From: Macrotis lagotis
Taxonomy: Eukaryota; Chordata; Mammalia; Peramelemorphia; Peramelidae
Reading direction: 5' to 3'
DNA: 64,000 nucleotides
Assembly (NCBI RefSeq): GCF_037893015.1
Contig: NC_133660.1
Span: forward strand, 285,049,078 to 285,113,077
Shown here: piece after piece, positions 1-11,435 of the stretch
How the letters are laid out: each line of letters begins with the position of its first letter
Position numbering within the stretch: position 1 is the stretch's first letter
The notes under the pieces: generated by a model
Seen by the model: the letters and a program-made list of their open reading frames with translations, nothing else
Database searches by the model: none
Told to the model about the DNA's origin: nothing
Translations under genes and position numbers: made by a program

Positions 1-133
1 TGTTCTAGTTTTCCCACATCCCTTCCAGCATTCACCATTTTCCTTTTTTGTCATATTGATCAGTCTGATAGATTGGAAGTGATACTTCAGAGTTGTTTTA
101 ACTTGCATTTCTCTAATCAATAATGATTTAGAA

Positions 134-288
134 GGGGCGGCTAGGTGGCGTAGTGGATAAAGCACTGGCCTTGGAGTCAGGAGTACGCGGGTTCAAATCT
201 GGTCTCAGACACTTAATAATGACCTAGCTGTGTGGCCTTGGGCAAGCCACTTAACCCCATTTGCCTTGCAAAAAAAAACCCCTAAAAA
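134..288 (+). mobile_element. MIR-core tRNA-derived SINE (short class)
   Basis: Begins with the head GGGGCGGCTAGGTGGCG, carries a B-box-like GGTTCAAATC, the core CTAGCTGTGTGGCCTTGGG and an A-rich tail. It is flanked by a target-site duplication AATGATTTAGA (122-132 and 289-299), so it is a complete insertion into the L1. Confidence 0.93.
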
Positions 289-911
289 AATGATTTAGAG
301 CATTTTTTTTCATATGAATATAGATAGCTTTAATTCCTTCATCTGAAAACTACCTGTTCATATGTTTTGGCCATTTGTCAATTGGAGAATGACTGGTATT
401 CTCATGAATTTGACTCAGTGCTCTATATAGTTTAGAAATGAGTCTTTTGTCTGAAACTATAGTTTTTGAGTTTGTCTTGGATGGGGATTCCCAAGTATTT
501 TATGTTCTCTATAGTTACTTTAAATGGAATTTCTCTTTCTATCTCTTGCTGTTGGGATTTCTTGGTAATATATAGAAATGCTGTGATTTATGCGGGTTAA
601 TTTTATATCCTACAAATTTGCTAAAGCTGTTACTTGTTTTGAGTAGTTTTTAAGTTGATTTTCTAGGATTCTTAAATCCTAAATATACCATTGTATATTG
701 TGATAGTTTTCATTTTTTATTACCTATTCTAATTCCTTAATTTTCTGTTTCTTCTTTTAATATTAAAGCTAACATTTCTTATAGATATTGAATATTAGTG
801 ATGATAATGCACATCCTTGTTTTACCCCTGATCTTACTGGGAATGCTTATCCGCATTACATGTAACTCTTGCTGATGGTTTTAGATTGGTACTACATATC
901 GTTTTCTTTTA

Positions 912-1062
912 CTTTTTTTTTTGTTTTTGCAAGGCAATGGGGTTAAGTAACTTGCCCAAGGTCACACAGCTAGTAAGTATCAAATATCTAAAGTTAGATT
1001 GAACTCAGGTTCTCCTGATACCAGGGCCAGTGCTCTATCCACTGCACTATCTAGCTGCCCCC
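912..1062 (-). mobile_element. MIR-core SINE, antisense
   Basis: Reverse orientation copy: poly(T), TTGCAAGGCAATGGGGTTAA core, ending in CTAGCTGCCCC. Confidence 0.9.
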
Positions 1063-1110
1063 TATACTGCTTATCATTTTAAAGAAAACTCTGTTCCTAT
1101 GATTTCTATT

Positions 1111-1268
1111 ATTTTTTTTTTTTTAGGTTTTTGCAAGGCAAATGGTGTTAAGTGGCTTGCCCAAAGCCACACAGCTAGGTAATTTCATCATGTCTGAGGC
1201 CAGATTTGAACTCAGGTACTCCTGACTCCGGGGCCAGTGCTCTATCCACTGTGCCACCTAGCTGCCCC
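1111..1268 (-). mobile_element. MIR-core SINE, antisense
   Basis: Second antisense copy about 50 bp after the previous one; ends GCCACCTAGCTGCCCC. Confidence 0.92.
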
Positions 1269-1639
1269 TCTACTATTATTTTTAATAGGAGTGGATACTG
1301 TCTTTTGTCAAAAGCTTTTACAGCATCTCTTGAAATGATCTGATTTTTTGTTAGTTTTGCTTTTGATATGGCAATGAAGCTGATAGTTTCCCTAATATTG
1401 AATCAACCTAGCAATTCTGGTGTAATTCCTGCCTGATCATGGTGTATTATCCTAGTGATAATTTAATATAATGACTTTCCTTTTTAAATAAAGCAAGAAG
1501 TATGGAATGGTTGTATAGGTCAGCCTCACTGGTTTGGGCTGATGGGATACCCTCCTAGCACTGAAACCAAAGGTCTGTACCTATGTCCATACCAGTGTTG
1601 GGAGAAAGACCACAGCATGCTAGACGATTGACTAGACTA

Positions 1640-2078
1640 TTCTATAGACAGACTATTCTAACAGCCATGACACAAATCATCTCCAAGTAAACCGCCACCT
1701 GGACAATGTCAGGAGCTAGCAAGGGGCCCTTAGAGAGAAAGCTGTGCCGAGTCCTTTGGGAGCTGGAGTCCTTGGGAGCTGAATATTCCGCCCCACTGAC
1801 CAAGGGCACTAGACACAGCTGCGCCTTATCACCTCCTCCCTAATGTACCTCCCTCATCCTGTAATGCAAGATGCTTCATGTACAGCCCACTTGCATCCCC
1901 CCCAATTACCTAATTATTCTTTGTTCTACCCCGAAAGACCTAACAGTATATATGTAATAGCTAAGCAGTAATAAAATTGAGCTGGAGGCATAAGGCAGTA
2001 GTGGCTTGACTCCTTATTCTCAGCTCCCCTCCGGGAGGGAGGTCACTGCTGTGGGCCCCAAGGAAGCAAGCCACAACA
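1640..2078 (+). mobile_element. solo LTR (same family as 38124-38521)
   Basis: An LTR with an AATAAA region near 1970 and a right end ...CCACAACA. It aligns along most of its length with the reverse complement of the LTR at 38124-38521. The left edge is approximate. No internal retroviral region is attached, so it is a fossil solo LTR. It lies where copy Z should carry exon 2. Confidence 0.75.
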
Positions 2079-2179
2079 TAGATCAGTCCTGCTGCTATAA
2101 ATCAAGCCCCCTCCTCCCTGGACCTTTGGGCTGCTTTGCCTGAGGCTGCTTGAGGTCCCCTAAGTCACAGAATTGTTGC

Positions 2180-2418
2180 ATTTATCTGCAAGAAGAGTTT
2201 GGATAAGTTTGTGAATAACAGACTCATATTGGGTCATTGAAACTGTGTCAGTGCCTCCCAATGGATTTGAGTTTGGGGGGCAAGCAGGTGCTCCCACAAT
2301 TTACCCATTTGTGATACTATCAGAAATTTGAGATTGACCCTGAAGATTGTTGGGTCTAAGTCAAGAAAGGTTAAGAAAGAACTCATTGTTAAATATCTTC
2401 TTTTTTTGGGATTAAAAG
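2180..2418 (+). other. relic of a PLAAT intron 2 (copy Z)
   Basis: Weakly similar to the 3' part of intron 2 of copy A (about 15000-15100), for example TTTGTGATACTATCAG against TTTTGTGATACTTTCACAG. It runs directly into the exon 3 relic, which argues for genomic duplication rather than retroposition. Confidence 0.5.
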
Positions 2419-2692
2419 ATCAATATGCTGGTTCTGATGAGTATCTATCAAGATGTCAGCTGTAAAGGACAAAGCTCTGGTGAAGATGAAATTGCTCTCC
2501 ATGGTGATTGGCACAGGCAAGCTACAATCCATTAACAAAAATGAGGACAGATACCAGCTAGTCTCCACATGTAAGACTGTTCAGCAGGTCCTGAAAACTT
2601 TAAAGGAAGTGGTAAATGAAGTTCTGTACAAGCTGATGGAAGATTTCTTTTTGGAAAAAAACCCAAGAAATGGGATCCCTGGTGGAATTCAG
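2419..2692 (+). pseudogene. decayed PLAAT exon 3 (copy Z)
   Basis: The stretch from ATG 2453 translates as MSAVKDKALVKMKLL and later NEVLYKL, matching the exon 3 segment [15 protein letters not shown] ... KEVLYSL of copy A. Splice-site relics stand at both ends: AAAAG before 2419 and CAG|GTGGGT at 2692/2693, where exon 3 of copy A ends. The segment before the ATG is 2 nt out of frame relative to copy A, and the region that should read NCEHFV is replaced and two residues short, so the catalytic Cys is gone. No exon 1, 2 or 4 was found nearby. It is a host-gene relic showing that the PLAAT array extends, or once extended, leftwards. Confidence 0.8.
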
Positions 2693-2704
2693 GTGGGTCA
2701 AGAG

Positions 2705-3030
2705 TAATGGTTGCATGATGAAAGCTACCATCTACATTCAGAGAAAGAACTATGGAATCTGAATGCTGTCCAAAGCAAAATATTTTCACTTTAAAAAATT
2801 TGTTTTATTTTTACCCCCTTTTCTTTTTTCTGTCTCAACATGACTAATGTGGAAATTTGTTTAACAAAGTTGTATGTGTATAACCTATATCAGATTACTT
2901 GCAGTCAAGTGGAGGGGAAAGGGAAGGGATAGAGAAAGGAAAATATGGAATTTAAAATCTTAAAAAATCAATGTTGAAAATTATCTTTACATGTACTTGG
3001 AAAAAATAAAAATAAATAGAAAAAAGTACT
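2705..3030 (+). mobile_element. L1 3' end, sense
   Basis: Typical marsupial L1 3' UTR wording: CTACATTCAGAGAAAGAACT, ACATGACTAATGTGGAAAT, GTATAACCTATATCAGATT, a G-rich stretch near 2915 and an A-rich end near 3030. It abuts the copy Z exon relic. Confidence 0.7.
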
Positions 3031-3039
3031 GGTCACTGC

Positions 3040-4240
3040 AATAGAATAAAGGACTGGATTTTAGCAGGCTTGTGGGGCTGGCATAAAAGTCAAGGATCTT
3101 AATAAGATCTGACCTAGTTTCTCAGTCTGATTCTAGCTCCAGACCTCTTCATTTTAGACTTGATTTTCTCATCTGAGGAAAAGAATGAAACTTGTAAAAC
3201 TCCAAAGAGGTCTCTATATTTAGAAGTAATGCTTAGTGACTCTAAGGCTCCCATCAAAACCTATCAGGGCCAATTCAGGTGTGCCCATGAACAGTGTCTG
3301 ACCTGCCTGCAGTTCAATATTTGAGTTTCACCCTTGTGATAGCTCATTCATAGGGTTGGGTGGCCATATAGGAGTTCCTTAAATGTTAATCCCTAATTTG
3401 TTTATTATCATGTATGGAATGTTGATTGTTTAGACCACTCCCATGTCATAAAGATTTTAAATCTCTGAAACATCATTGCTCTCAATTCACATCCCTTCCC
3501 CAATCTATTAATAGTTCTATGGACCATATAAGTACATTATATAATATATAATATGTAATATATAATAAATATATAATATATATAATTGTGGAATTATAAC
3601 TAGCCTAGAACAGAGTGGACAACTCTGATCTAGATTTTCCTAGCCATGTTTCTTATTGGTTATCAGATTTCCATATGCAATTTGAAAGTCAGTGGGAGAT
3701 GCAAGATTGGAGGTCACAGAGAAATTGGTGTAGGATGCGTAGTTTTGGAATCCATCAGCATAGAGGCAATCATTAAATTCATGGGAGTTGAGGAGAGCAC
3801 CAAGTGAAGTAATATAGAGGAAAAGAAAAGAGAGGCACCACCAACAGTTAGAGAGCATGATCTAGACGGAGCAAAGGAGACTGAGGAGGAGTGGCCGGAG
3901 AGGCATATTGGAAATAACTCAAGACTGGTCACCTGAGAGCCAGCAAAGGTAGATAGAATTGGCTCTGTAACAGCAGATCCCTCTCATTGAGTTCACAGGA
4001 AAAATAGAAGCTGAAGAGGTAGGTGCTCACTCAGGTGTCTGGAACACCAGTAAAAAGGACAGGTTCTATGGGGGATGTAGAAGACATCCTGCCTCCGTCT
4101 GTCCTATTTCATCTGGCTGTGCCTGGGGCCTGCATCTGAGATGGTTCTTCATTCATTCTCCTAAAGGGTCAATGTTACTGACTTAATCCTGCTTCTAAAC
4201 ACCTGTAAGCCAACCTCAGACATTTTCTAGAGTCCATTGG
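3040..4240. other. intergenic sequence, no gene seen
   Basis: Unique-looking sequence with an AT microsatellite at about 3537-3593. The only reading frames are short, without splice signals or family similarity. Confidence 0.5.
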
Positions 4241-5344
4241 TTCCCAGCACCAGGGGTCAAGAACATCTCTAGAAGAGACTTAGGAGATAGTGACTCTCTC
4301 TTCTCTCCAATTGGGCCTATCCTTCAAGCAGCGTACTGAGTAATTAATCTCCGTAATAGGAAGAGTCTATACAATGAACTCTTTGAGTCAAAGATTATAT
4401 CAGTTTGTAAGAAGCAACTGATCATGTGGGACTATTAACTTAGGAAAGATATCAGCCTGAACATACAGAACTTGGAGTCATTTAAATAATTATGATAATA
4501 AAACCTATGGTAGCTGACAAAATCACCAAGTGAGAGAAAGAGTGAAGACAGAAAAGAAGAGGCTGGAGATACAATCTTGGATTATTCCCACAGTTAGGGG
4601 CTTCACTTTGGATAATGGATCAGCAAAAGAGACCAAGAAGGAATGATCAGATAGATAGAAGACCCAAGAAATAAAAGTGTCAGAAAATCCAAGAGAGGAG
4701 TCTGGGAAGACAGCATCAAATATTTAATTGCACAAAACTGTATATATCTGGTTTTACATTGAAAAAACAAAACAAATAAGCATTTGAACTATTTTACTGG
4801 ATCCTCTCTCTGGGATATTGTGATACATCTGCTTCCCTACTCTCTAAGGAAAAAGAAAAAAGAAAAACGAAACCTCTTATAACAAGGATGCATGATAAAG
4901 GAAAAACAGGTTCCTACTCTGACCTTGTCCAATATAGATCCTGTATGTAGGTATGCATATGTAGACACTTAGACATATATGTTTATACATGCATAAAATA
5001 CACAGGACACACATAGACACACACTAACAAACCGAGTGTATCTCTTTTTTGTTAAGTTGATAGAACCTGCTTCTACACTGGTTCTCTGGAATGCTAGTTG
5101 ATCTCTATCAACATGAAATATTAAAGAATAAGAGCAGAGAGGCTTCTGTCATAAAAAGATGAGAACGATAGAATAATAATGTTGCTACTATTGTTGGAGA
5201 AATAATAAAAAAGAAAGTAGATCCAGCAGAATCAGAAAGAAAATAAACTGCTCTCAGCAAACAAAAAATCAGCAGAAATGAAAAACTCTCCTGTCCTGGC
5301 AGTCTAGTGTTTTTTTGGCAGGGCATCCTTAGGACCTGGTTATT

Positions 5345-5575
5345 TTTGCTAACTTGGGAGAATGATTCCTTGAAGAAATACTGGATTTATCTCTTAGACG
5401 TTTTGTCCTTCCTTAAGGATCTGATTTCTCTCTCATCACACTCAATTTGGATCAATGTACAACAGGGAAACAAAGTAAAGACTGACAGATTGCTTTCCGA
5501 GTTGGCGGGGAGTAAGATTGGGGGAAAAATTGTAAAACTCAAATAATATCTTTAATAAAAAAAAGAAAGAATGGA
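5345..5575 (+). mobile_element. L1 3' end, sense
   Basis: Reverse complement of the L1 3' ends at 25871 and 56456 (CTCTCATCACACTCAATTTGG, AAGACTGACAGATTG), finishing in an A-rich tail near 5570. Confidence 0.7.
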
Positions 5576-5649
5576 TTTGTTTTCTCTTGGACTCACACAT
5601 TCACACATATACAAAGAGGTATGATTCAGTCAGGAGCAAGTTTGAATGT

Positions 5650-5810
5650 TTTTTTATTTTTATTTTTTATTTTTGCAAGGCAATGGGGTTAAGTGACTTG
5701 CCCAAGGTCACACAGCTAGGAAATTCTTGCAAGTCTGAGGTTGGATTTGAACTCAGGTCCTCCTGACTCCAAGGCCAAGGCTCTATCTACTGTGCCAGCT
5801 AGCTGCCCCC
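5650..5810 (-). mobile_element. MIR-core SINE, antisense
   Basis: TTGCAAGGCAATGGGGTTAA ... CTAGCTGCCCCC, flanked by similar TTTGAATGTTTTTT / TTGAATTTTTTGAATG sequence, probably the target duplication. Confidence 0.9.
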
Positions 5811-5904
5811 AAACTTGAATTTTTTGAATGTTTTTTAAAGACTCATTTTGAATTTATGTAGTTTGGAGCATGTATAGTACTCTGACATTCAATTATCTGT
5901 TGGT

Positions 5905-6110
5905 AGAAATGGTGGTATCCTTAGAATCAGGAATCAGGAGGATGGGAGATCAAATCCCACCTCAGACACTGACACTAGCTGTGTGACCTTGGGTAAGTCT
6001 CTTAACCCTGCCTGGCATCCAGGGTCATCTCCAGTCATCCTGAGTCATATCTGGCCACTGGACCCAGATGACTCTGGAGGAAAAAGTCAGACTGGTGACT
6101 TAGCACATTT
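5905..6110 (+). mobile_element. long-class SINE with extended 3' domain, diverged
   Basis: The core CTAGCTGTGTGACCTTGGG is followed by the long-class 3' domain (CATCCAGGGTCATCTCCAGTC, GGACCCAGATGACTCTGG). The head is badly eroded. Confidence 0.8.
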
Positions 6111-6570
6111 TTGAGAGAATCTCCAGTTAAGATGGTAGCTGCTGCCCTCAGATTCTGGCTTCATGAAAGAAGGGTACCCTCACCCCCCCATTCCACAAGG
6201 CTATTAATAGGAGCTCATTATAAAACAGGAACTTTTTGTTTGACCTTCAAAGTGATCTAGTACACAAAATGATGGGTATCATTAGGAACTGAGTATGGCG
6301 ATCTATTCTAATGACCTTTTGTCTGTTGGCCTGGGGAGCAGAGAACTTGGATCCAAATAGCTGTCCCAAGGCCAAACATAATCAGTTGATGACCAAGTTT
6401 AGTTAGTTCTTACCAGGGTAGATGGTGATGGCCTAAGAGATGTGAACCCCACCCACCCAAGGTGCCTCAGGCTGAACTGAGAAGAGACCAGGGGATCTTT
6501 TGTCCTCTGTCCAGTCACTTACTGATAGGAATCAAACTGGAAGTGGATCAAATTGACTTGGGTTGTTTTG

Positions 6571-6632
6571 TGTCTGTGTGTGTTTTTTTTTTTTTTTTTG
6601 TGTGTGTGTGTGTGTGTGTGTGTTTGTGTTTA
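6571..6632. repeat. (GT)n / T-rich microsatellite
   Basis: TG repeats split by a long T run. The copy B equivalent near 35025-35050 is T-rich with only short TG runs. Confidence 0.95.
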
Positions 6633-7084
6633 TTTAGAAAAGAAGCTAGTTTCTCTTAGTCTATTGCTCAAACACTGAAAATGTTCCTCTAGGCACCAAA
6701 TTGAAATCATTAACTTTTCAGAATCAGGGCTAAGAGAGATCTTTGACCTGATGTCCTGGCTTGATACCTGGGAGTTGGATCATCTGACCAACTAGCTCTA
6801 AGGGGAGTATGACTTTGACAAAACTTTCCTTTCTTGATCAAGATTATTGTTTTATTGCCAAAGCAAAAATGTGCTTCATCTGATTCCCAAAGAATCCTGG
6901 TTTATGGACTGGTCAGGCCTCTGGTCACCCCTTAGCACCCCGGGGGCTTCTTCCCAGAGCTCTGTAATTTATATTGGGGAGCCTCTCACATGTTCTACAG
7001 GTGCCTGTGGTCAAGTATGGACTCCAACCCAACTGTTTTGGTTTGTTAGCCCAGAAAAGTGCTAACATAGGATGAGTGTGTATG

Positions 7085-7114
7085 TATCCATCCATCCATC
7101 CATCCATTCATCCC
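7085..7114. repeat. (ATCC)n microsatellite
   Basis: About seven CATC/ATCC units. Confidence 0.9.
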
Positions 7115-7508
7115 TGGACTCTTAACAAAATCATGTCTCTGTATCACATGCATGGAGAGTTGTGAGATTATGTAATGGAATAAAGACCTCACCCTATTTT
7201 CATCTGTATTCTGCCTCTTCTTTACTTTAGGAGATTTCTCAAAAGAACTGGACCTTTGAGGGTGGTGCTGGAGCTTAAGGATCAGCATGTCCTGGAGCCT
7301 GGCTGACTCAGGTGAAATAGGCCTCCATTTCTTTCTCTGTAAAATCAAAGGCTTGGAACCTAGGGTTTCTTAGGTCCTTTCTAACTCTTAGGAATCTTGG
7401 AAGACCCACCCTCCTCCTCCCTACCTGGCCTCACCCTCACCTGATACATCATTGAACTAACTTAGAGATGTCATCCAGGCTGTTGAGAGTTTTTTAAAGA
7501 AATAAATG

Positions 7509-7667
7509 GGGGTGGCTAGGTGGCACAGTGAATAGAGCACTGGCCCTGGAGTCAGGAGGACCTGAGTTCAAATATGACCTCAGACACTTAATAATTACCT
7601 AGCTCTGTGGTCTGGGGCAAGCCACTTCACACCATTTGCCCTGCAAAAACCTAAAAAAAAAAAAAAA
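7509..7667 (+). mobile_element. MIR-core SINE
   Basis: GGTGGCTAGGTGGCACAGTG head to a long A tail, with AAATAAATGG-like sequence on both sides. Confidence 0.92.
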
Positions 7668-8207
7668 TAAATAAATGGTTTCCTGAGAAGAGTTAGTTGT
7701 GATGTTCCCTTCAGACCCAGCTGAGGATAGAAGAGCAAAGAACCACACATTGTCTTCTTGGTTGAACTTGTGGACAAGCAGTTGAAGTGGGACAATATAA
7801 GGAGGTTGGGGAAAGCTTTCCAGTTGCTTGACCCAAAAGTCAGAGGACCAAGAACTCACCTCCATTTTTCTATCTGGGGTGTGGGGAGGGTGAACAACGT
7901 CAATGGAAACCATCCCACCCTTCAAAGCTGGGGAGAAGTAAAAAACAGGTTGTGAGTTCCCTAAAAAATTGCATCCTACCTCTCTGACTAGCACTTCAGA
8001 TGCAAACAAACCAAGGAGGATGATGAAGATGCTGGCGAGAGGTCTCCTGTGTGTGTCAGGTGAAAAGGCCCACTTGCTGGATATGCCTTCATCTTTTGTC
8101 CCTAGTTAGCAGAAATCCTGGGGCTGCCTTGTCCTATACTTACCTGTCTGTAGGAAGAGCCCTAGAGAGCTGACAAGCACCTCTGAGGGTTGGTTTATTG
8201 CCCACAG

Positions 8208-8259
8208 ATGCTTTGAAGGCACCTGCTTTAAGAAGACTCAGGACCGGAGGAAGAATAAG
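8208..8259 (+). other. possible non-coding 5' exon (copy A)
   Basis: A 52-nt segment bounded by CCCACAG and AAG|GTGAGG. It has a counterpart with the same borders in copy B at 35831-35892. The two differ by a 10-nt length change that would break any frame, so if it is an exon it is untranslated. It may simply be conserved duplicate sequence. Confidence 0.25.
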
Positions 8260-8884
8260 GTGAGGTGCAGCAGAATCAGCGGCATCTGCTTTGAATTCTT
8301 CTGAGCAAACCCTTTCTCTGGGCCTCAGTTTACTCCTGTGTGAAGTAGCAGAACTAGATGAGCTCCACTGTCACTCTCCTCACTCCTACATATCTGGGTT
8401 TCTTCTAGCTCTGAGGTGTTAGGATTTGTGATAACCCTAAAGAACAGAGGTCATCATTTCTCTGCTGTTCCAGAAGCTTCTATGGCTTTACCATGAAATA
8501 CCAACTCTGGTCCAGCATTTAAGAGCCTTTAGAACTTGATTCTGACCCATCTCAGACATTACATTTGTGCCACACTGGCCTATTGGCTATTCCCAGAGCA
8601 TTACATTTCCTACCCACCCTCAGGTCTTTGTGGAGATTGGGTCGGGCCTCCCTCCAAGCCCACTATTCTATCCATAGGACATCCTAGTTACCTGAGTGAT
8701 GGAGATAGGGCTCATCTTCAGTTTTGAAGATGTGGATGAGAACAGCTCTAGGGAGTGGGGTAAGGGTAGAGGTGAGCACGGGTCCTAGGAGAACCTTTGC
8801 CAAGAGCCAGTCTTGCATGGAAGTGCAAGTGAGAACGGACATTGATAGGGGAGCATAAGGACCTTTACTTTAAAAGGAGAGGCA

Positions 8885-9041
8885 GGGGCAGCTAGGTGGA
8901 ATAGTGGATAGAGCATTCCTAGAGTCAGGAGGACCTGAGTTCAAATCCAACCTAAGACACTTCATAATTACCTAGCTGTGTGGTCTTGGGCAAGTCATTT
9001 AATCACATTGCCTAGCAAGAAACAAACCAACAACAAAAAAG
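8885..9041 (+). mobile_element. MIR-core SINE
   Basis: GGGGCAGCTAGGTGG head, GAGTTCAAATCC B-box-like segment, core CTAGCTGTGTGGTCTTGGG and a CA-rich tail. It lies where duplicated blocks A and B stop aligning. Confidence 0.92.
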
Positions 9042-9059
9042 TGAATATAGTGTTCATCA

Positions 9060-9450
9060 AATTCTGAAGGGTTTTTTGTTTTGTTTTATTTTTCTTCGTC
9101 TGGATGGGGATAGTATTGCCCATAGCTGATCTTATAGGTCATCCTAGCTCTCTGACCTTCTGAGTGTATCCATCAGGGTAGATTAACTCACAATTTTGTT
9201 GTTAATATGTACAATGTTCACTTGGTTCTGCTCCCTTCACTCAGCATCAGTTCCTGTAATTCGTTCCATGCTTCTCTAGAGTCCAACCATTCATGATTTC
9301 TCATAGAACAATAGTATTCCATAAGATTCATATACCATAACTTGTACAACTATTATTCAATTGATGGGCATCCCCTCAATTTCCAATTCTTTGGCACTAG
9401 AAAAAGAGCTGCTATAAATATTTTGGAAAATGTGGAACTTTTCTCAGTTT
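9060..9450 (-). mobile_element. L1 ORF2 3' part, antisense
   Basis: Reverse complement of L1 ORF2 C-terminal region, with the familiar CCATGCTTCTC, AGAACAATAGTATTCCAT and CAATTTCCAATTCTTTG wording seen in other copies here. Confidence 0.65.
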
Positions 9451-9464
9451 TTATGATTTCTTCT

Positions 9465-9780
9465 GTACCTTAAACAAATTGACAGCAATATTGCAGTATG
9501 ATTAGCTGTGAATGACTTACCTTTTCTCAGCAATGCTGTGAGACCCAAGAAAACTCAAGGGTTTATTATAAAGAATGCTATCCTTCTCAAAGACAGATTT
9601 GATGATGTCTGAATACAGATTGAAGCATGTTTTTTTCACTTTATTTTTCTTGAAGTTTCATTTTTTTGTGTGTTTATGTGTGTTATGTTTACTTTTACAA
9701 CATGACTATAGTAGCAAGGTTAAAAATAAATAAATAAATAAACAAATATGTTAACAAACAAACAAACAAATAAATAAAAA
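9465..9780 (+). mobile_element. L1 3' end, sense
   Basis: Sense L1 3' UTR (GCTGTGAATGACTTA, ACAACATGACTATAGTAG) ending in a TAAA/CAAA-rich tail. Confidence 0.6.
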
Positions 9781-10077
9781 AGACATAAAAGAACAGGGGT
9801 TGTGGTTACCCATCAGTTTTCTTGAAAACGATCCAGGGGTCAAAATGGTCTACAAACTCCATATAAGTCCATAGTCAGATAAGATGGGACAGCCAAGGAT
9901 TGAGGAGCTGGCAAAAATAGAACTGTTCTTGTCCCACTGTGTCACCTTTTCTGATCAGGGTCCATCTGGAGTACTGTCTGTCATCTGGAGCACTGTAGAT
10001 TGTCCAGAGGAGGGCACTGAGGATAATGATAGGCATTGGGATCTCCCCTCACGAAGATCAGTTGGGATATATATCAT

Positions 10078-10225
10078 GACCTAGTGACTAGGTGTCTTTA
10101 CTTGAATTCAGGAAGATGTGAGTTCAAATCTTCCCTCCCACACTTACTAATTGTGTGACAATTGGGCAGACTATTGAACCACTCTTGAGTCTTAGTTGCC
10201 CCTTTTAAAGATGGCAATGACAATG
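10078..10225 (+). mobile_element. old MIR-like SINE
   Basis: Contains GAGTTCAAATCTTCCCTCCCACACTTACTAATTGTGTGAC-type MIR wording. A similar sequence stands in copy C (about 47385-47500), so it was present before the duplication. Confidence 0.6.
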
Positions 10226-10230
10226 CCTAT

Positions 10231-10379
10231 CACTCTTTTTTTTGGCGAGGTGGTGGGGTTAAGTGACTTGCCCAAGGTCATACAGTGAGGTAATTATTAA
10301 GTGTCTGAGGTCACATTTGAACTTAGGTCCTCCTGACTCCAGGACCAGTGCTCCATCCATTGTGCCACTTAGCTACCTC
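10231..10379 (-). mobile_element. MIR-core SINE, antisense
   Basis: GTGGGGTTAAGTGACTTGCC ... GTGCCACTTAGCTACC. Absent from the copy C block, so inserted after duplication. Confidence 0.85.
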
Positions 10380-10578
10380 AGCCTATCACTCTTAAATCAC
10401 AAAGTTGTGGTGGTTTGTGAGATCCTAGTCTGTGAATCACATTATTTAACACCAGTCAGGACAAGCCACTTCCCCTCCCTGGGCCTTGGTTTCCTCATCT
10501 GTCAAATGTAGAGGTTGGCAAGTCCCTTTGGGTTCTAGGCTTATAGATGACCATGATCATCCTTCCTTTCCCTTGAAG

Positions 10579-10662
10579 ACCTGGGCATAGCCAGCCTGGA
10601 CAGGAGACAACTCAGGGCCACCGATAAGGACCCTTTCAAGGTCTGAAAGGACCATCATGGAG
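10579..10662 (+). other. candidate alternative start exon (copy A)
   Basis: Bounded by CCCTTGAAG and ATGGAG|GTAGGA. It ends in ATG GAG at 10657-10662, so splicing to exon 2 (phase 0) would give Met-Glu-Pro-Glu-Pro-Lys. The equivalent segment in copy C (47694-47764) has the same ending. Paired conservation is suggestive only. Confidence 0.35.
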
Positions 10663-11391
10663 GTAGGAGTGCCATACTTGCTTGGTTTGTTCCCAAGAGC
10701 AGAATTAGGTATAGTCTGAGGAGCCTGAAATAGACTGGATATCAGGGTGATCCAGGAGATCTGCCCAACAGCTCAAAAGGCTGCTTCAGTAGGTGATGAG
10801 CTCCCCATCCCCCAAGGTCATCAAGTCAAGACCAAATGACCTCTCACCAAAGCTGTTTACAAAGGAGGTTTCACAAGATTCCAAAATAAAGGGGATTAAA
10901 CTCTTGGGGGGGGGGGCGGCGGATCTTAAAGCAGAGCTGAGAGTCACTGAGGAATCCAGGACAGTGTTTAATGCTGAAGAATTTTGGAAGATGATCAGCC
11001 CTGCTAGACTGCTAGGTGTGCAATCTTAGTGATGTCCAGATGTTTTATAGTGAGGAAGCCCAGAGCCAACCCTTCCCAGGGCCTGGGTCCAGAGGAGGGC
11101 AGCCTGTGACTAACTTGGAAGTTTCCAGCCTAGCTTACTCCCCAAGTGAAGAGCCACTTCCTGGCCCCACCAGCACGGGGCCCTCTGAGCTGTCCCTGAG
11201 GTGAGTTTCAATTTAGGATTCTATTCTGTGCTTTTTGGTCGGGGCGGAGTTAGGATGTTCACACCCACAGATGTGTGCTGGGCCCTCCTCTCCTTTCTGG
11301 AAGACTTCCTGCCTAATGGGGTGATTCATGCTATTCCCATATCATCAGTCAGAGCCCAAGAAGCACAGGTGAGAAGACCAATATTGAATGT

Positions 11392-11395
<4 letters not shown>

Positions 11396-11432
<37 letters not shown>
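11396..11432. repeat. (GT)n microsatellite
   Basis: Perfect TG run; the copy C counterpart at 48546-48687 is longer. Confidence 0.95.

Positions 11433-11435
<3 letters not shown>

Larger units (their letters stand above)
1..1500 (-). mobile_element. L1 ORF2 fragment, antisense
   Basis: AT-rich sequence that, on the minus strand, resembles degraded marsupial L1 ORF2 (reverse transcriptase region). It is collinear across three SINE insertions (134-288, 912-1062, 1111-1268). No intact reading frame remains. The left end runs off the window. Confidence 0.6.
4240..8885 (+). repeat. duplicated block, copy A 5' flank
   Basis: Sequence repeated near 33270-36550 (copy B) and partly near 45340-46560 (copy C). 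Example: TTCCCTACTCTCTAAGGAAAAAG here, TTCCCTACTCATTAAGG at 33300 and TTCCCTACCTATTAAGG at 46106. Each copy carries its own SINEs, so duplication predates many SINE insertions. Identity is moderate by eye. Confidence 0.8.

Noticed and set aside
134-288. tRNA genes (A-box and B-box sequences at this and about 35 other sites)
   Set aside because: These are the tRNA-derived heads of SINEs; they lack a cloverleaf and are followed by a MIR core and A tail.
2453-2707. An 84-residue open frame as a small real gene
   Set aside because: It is the out-of-context rear part of a PLAAT exon 3 with the catalytic motif lost and no partner exons.
9060-9780. L1 with 5' inversion from twin priming (antisense piece followed by sense piece)
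   Set aside because: The two pieces seem to cover overlapping parts near the end of ORF2, whereas twin priming gives adjoining parts. Two separate L1 fragments explain it better.
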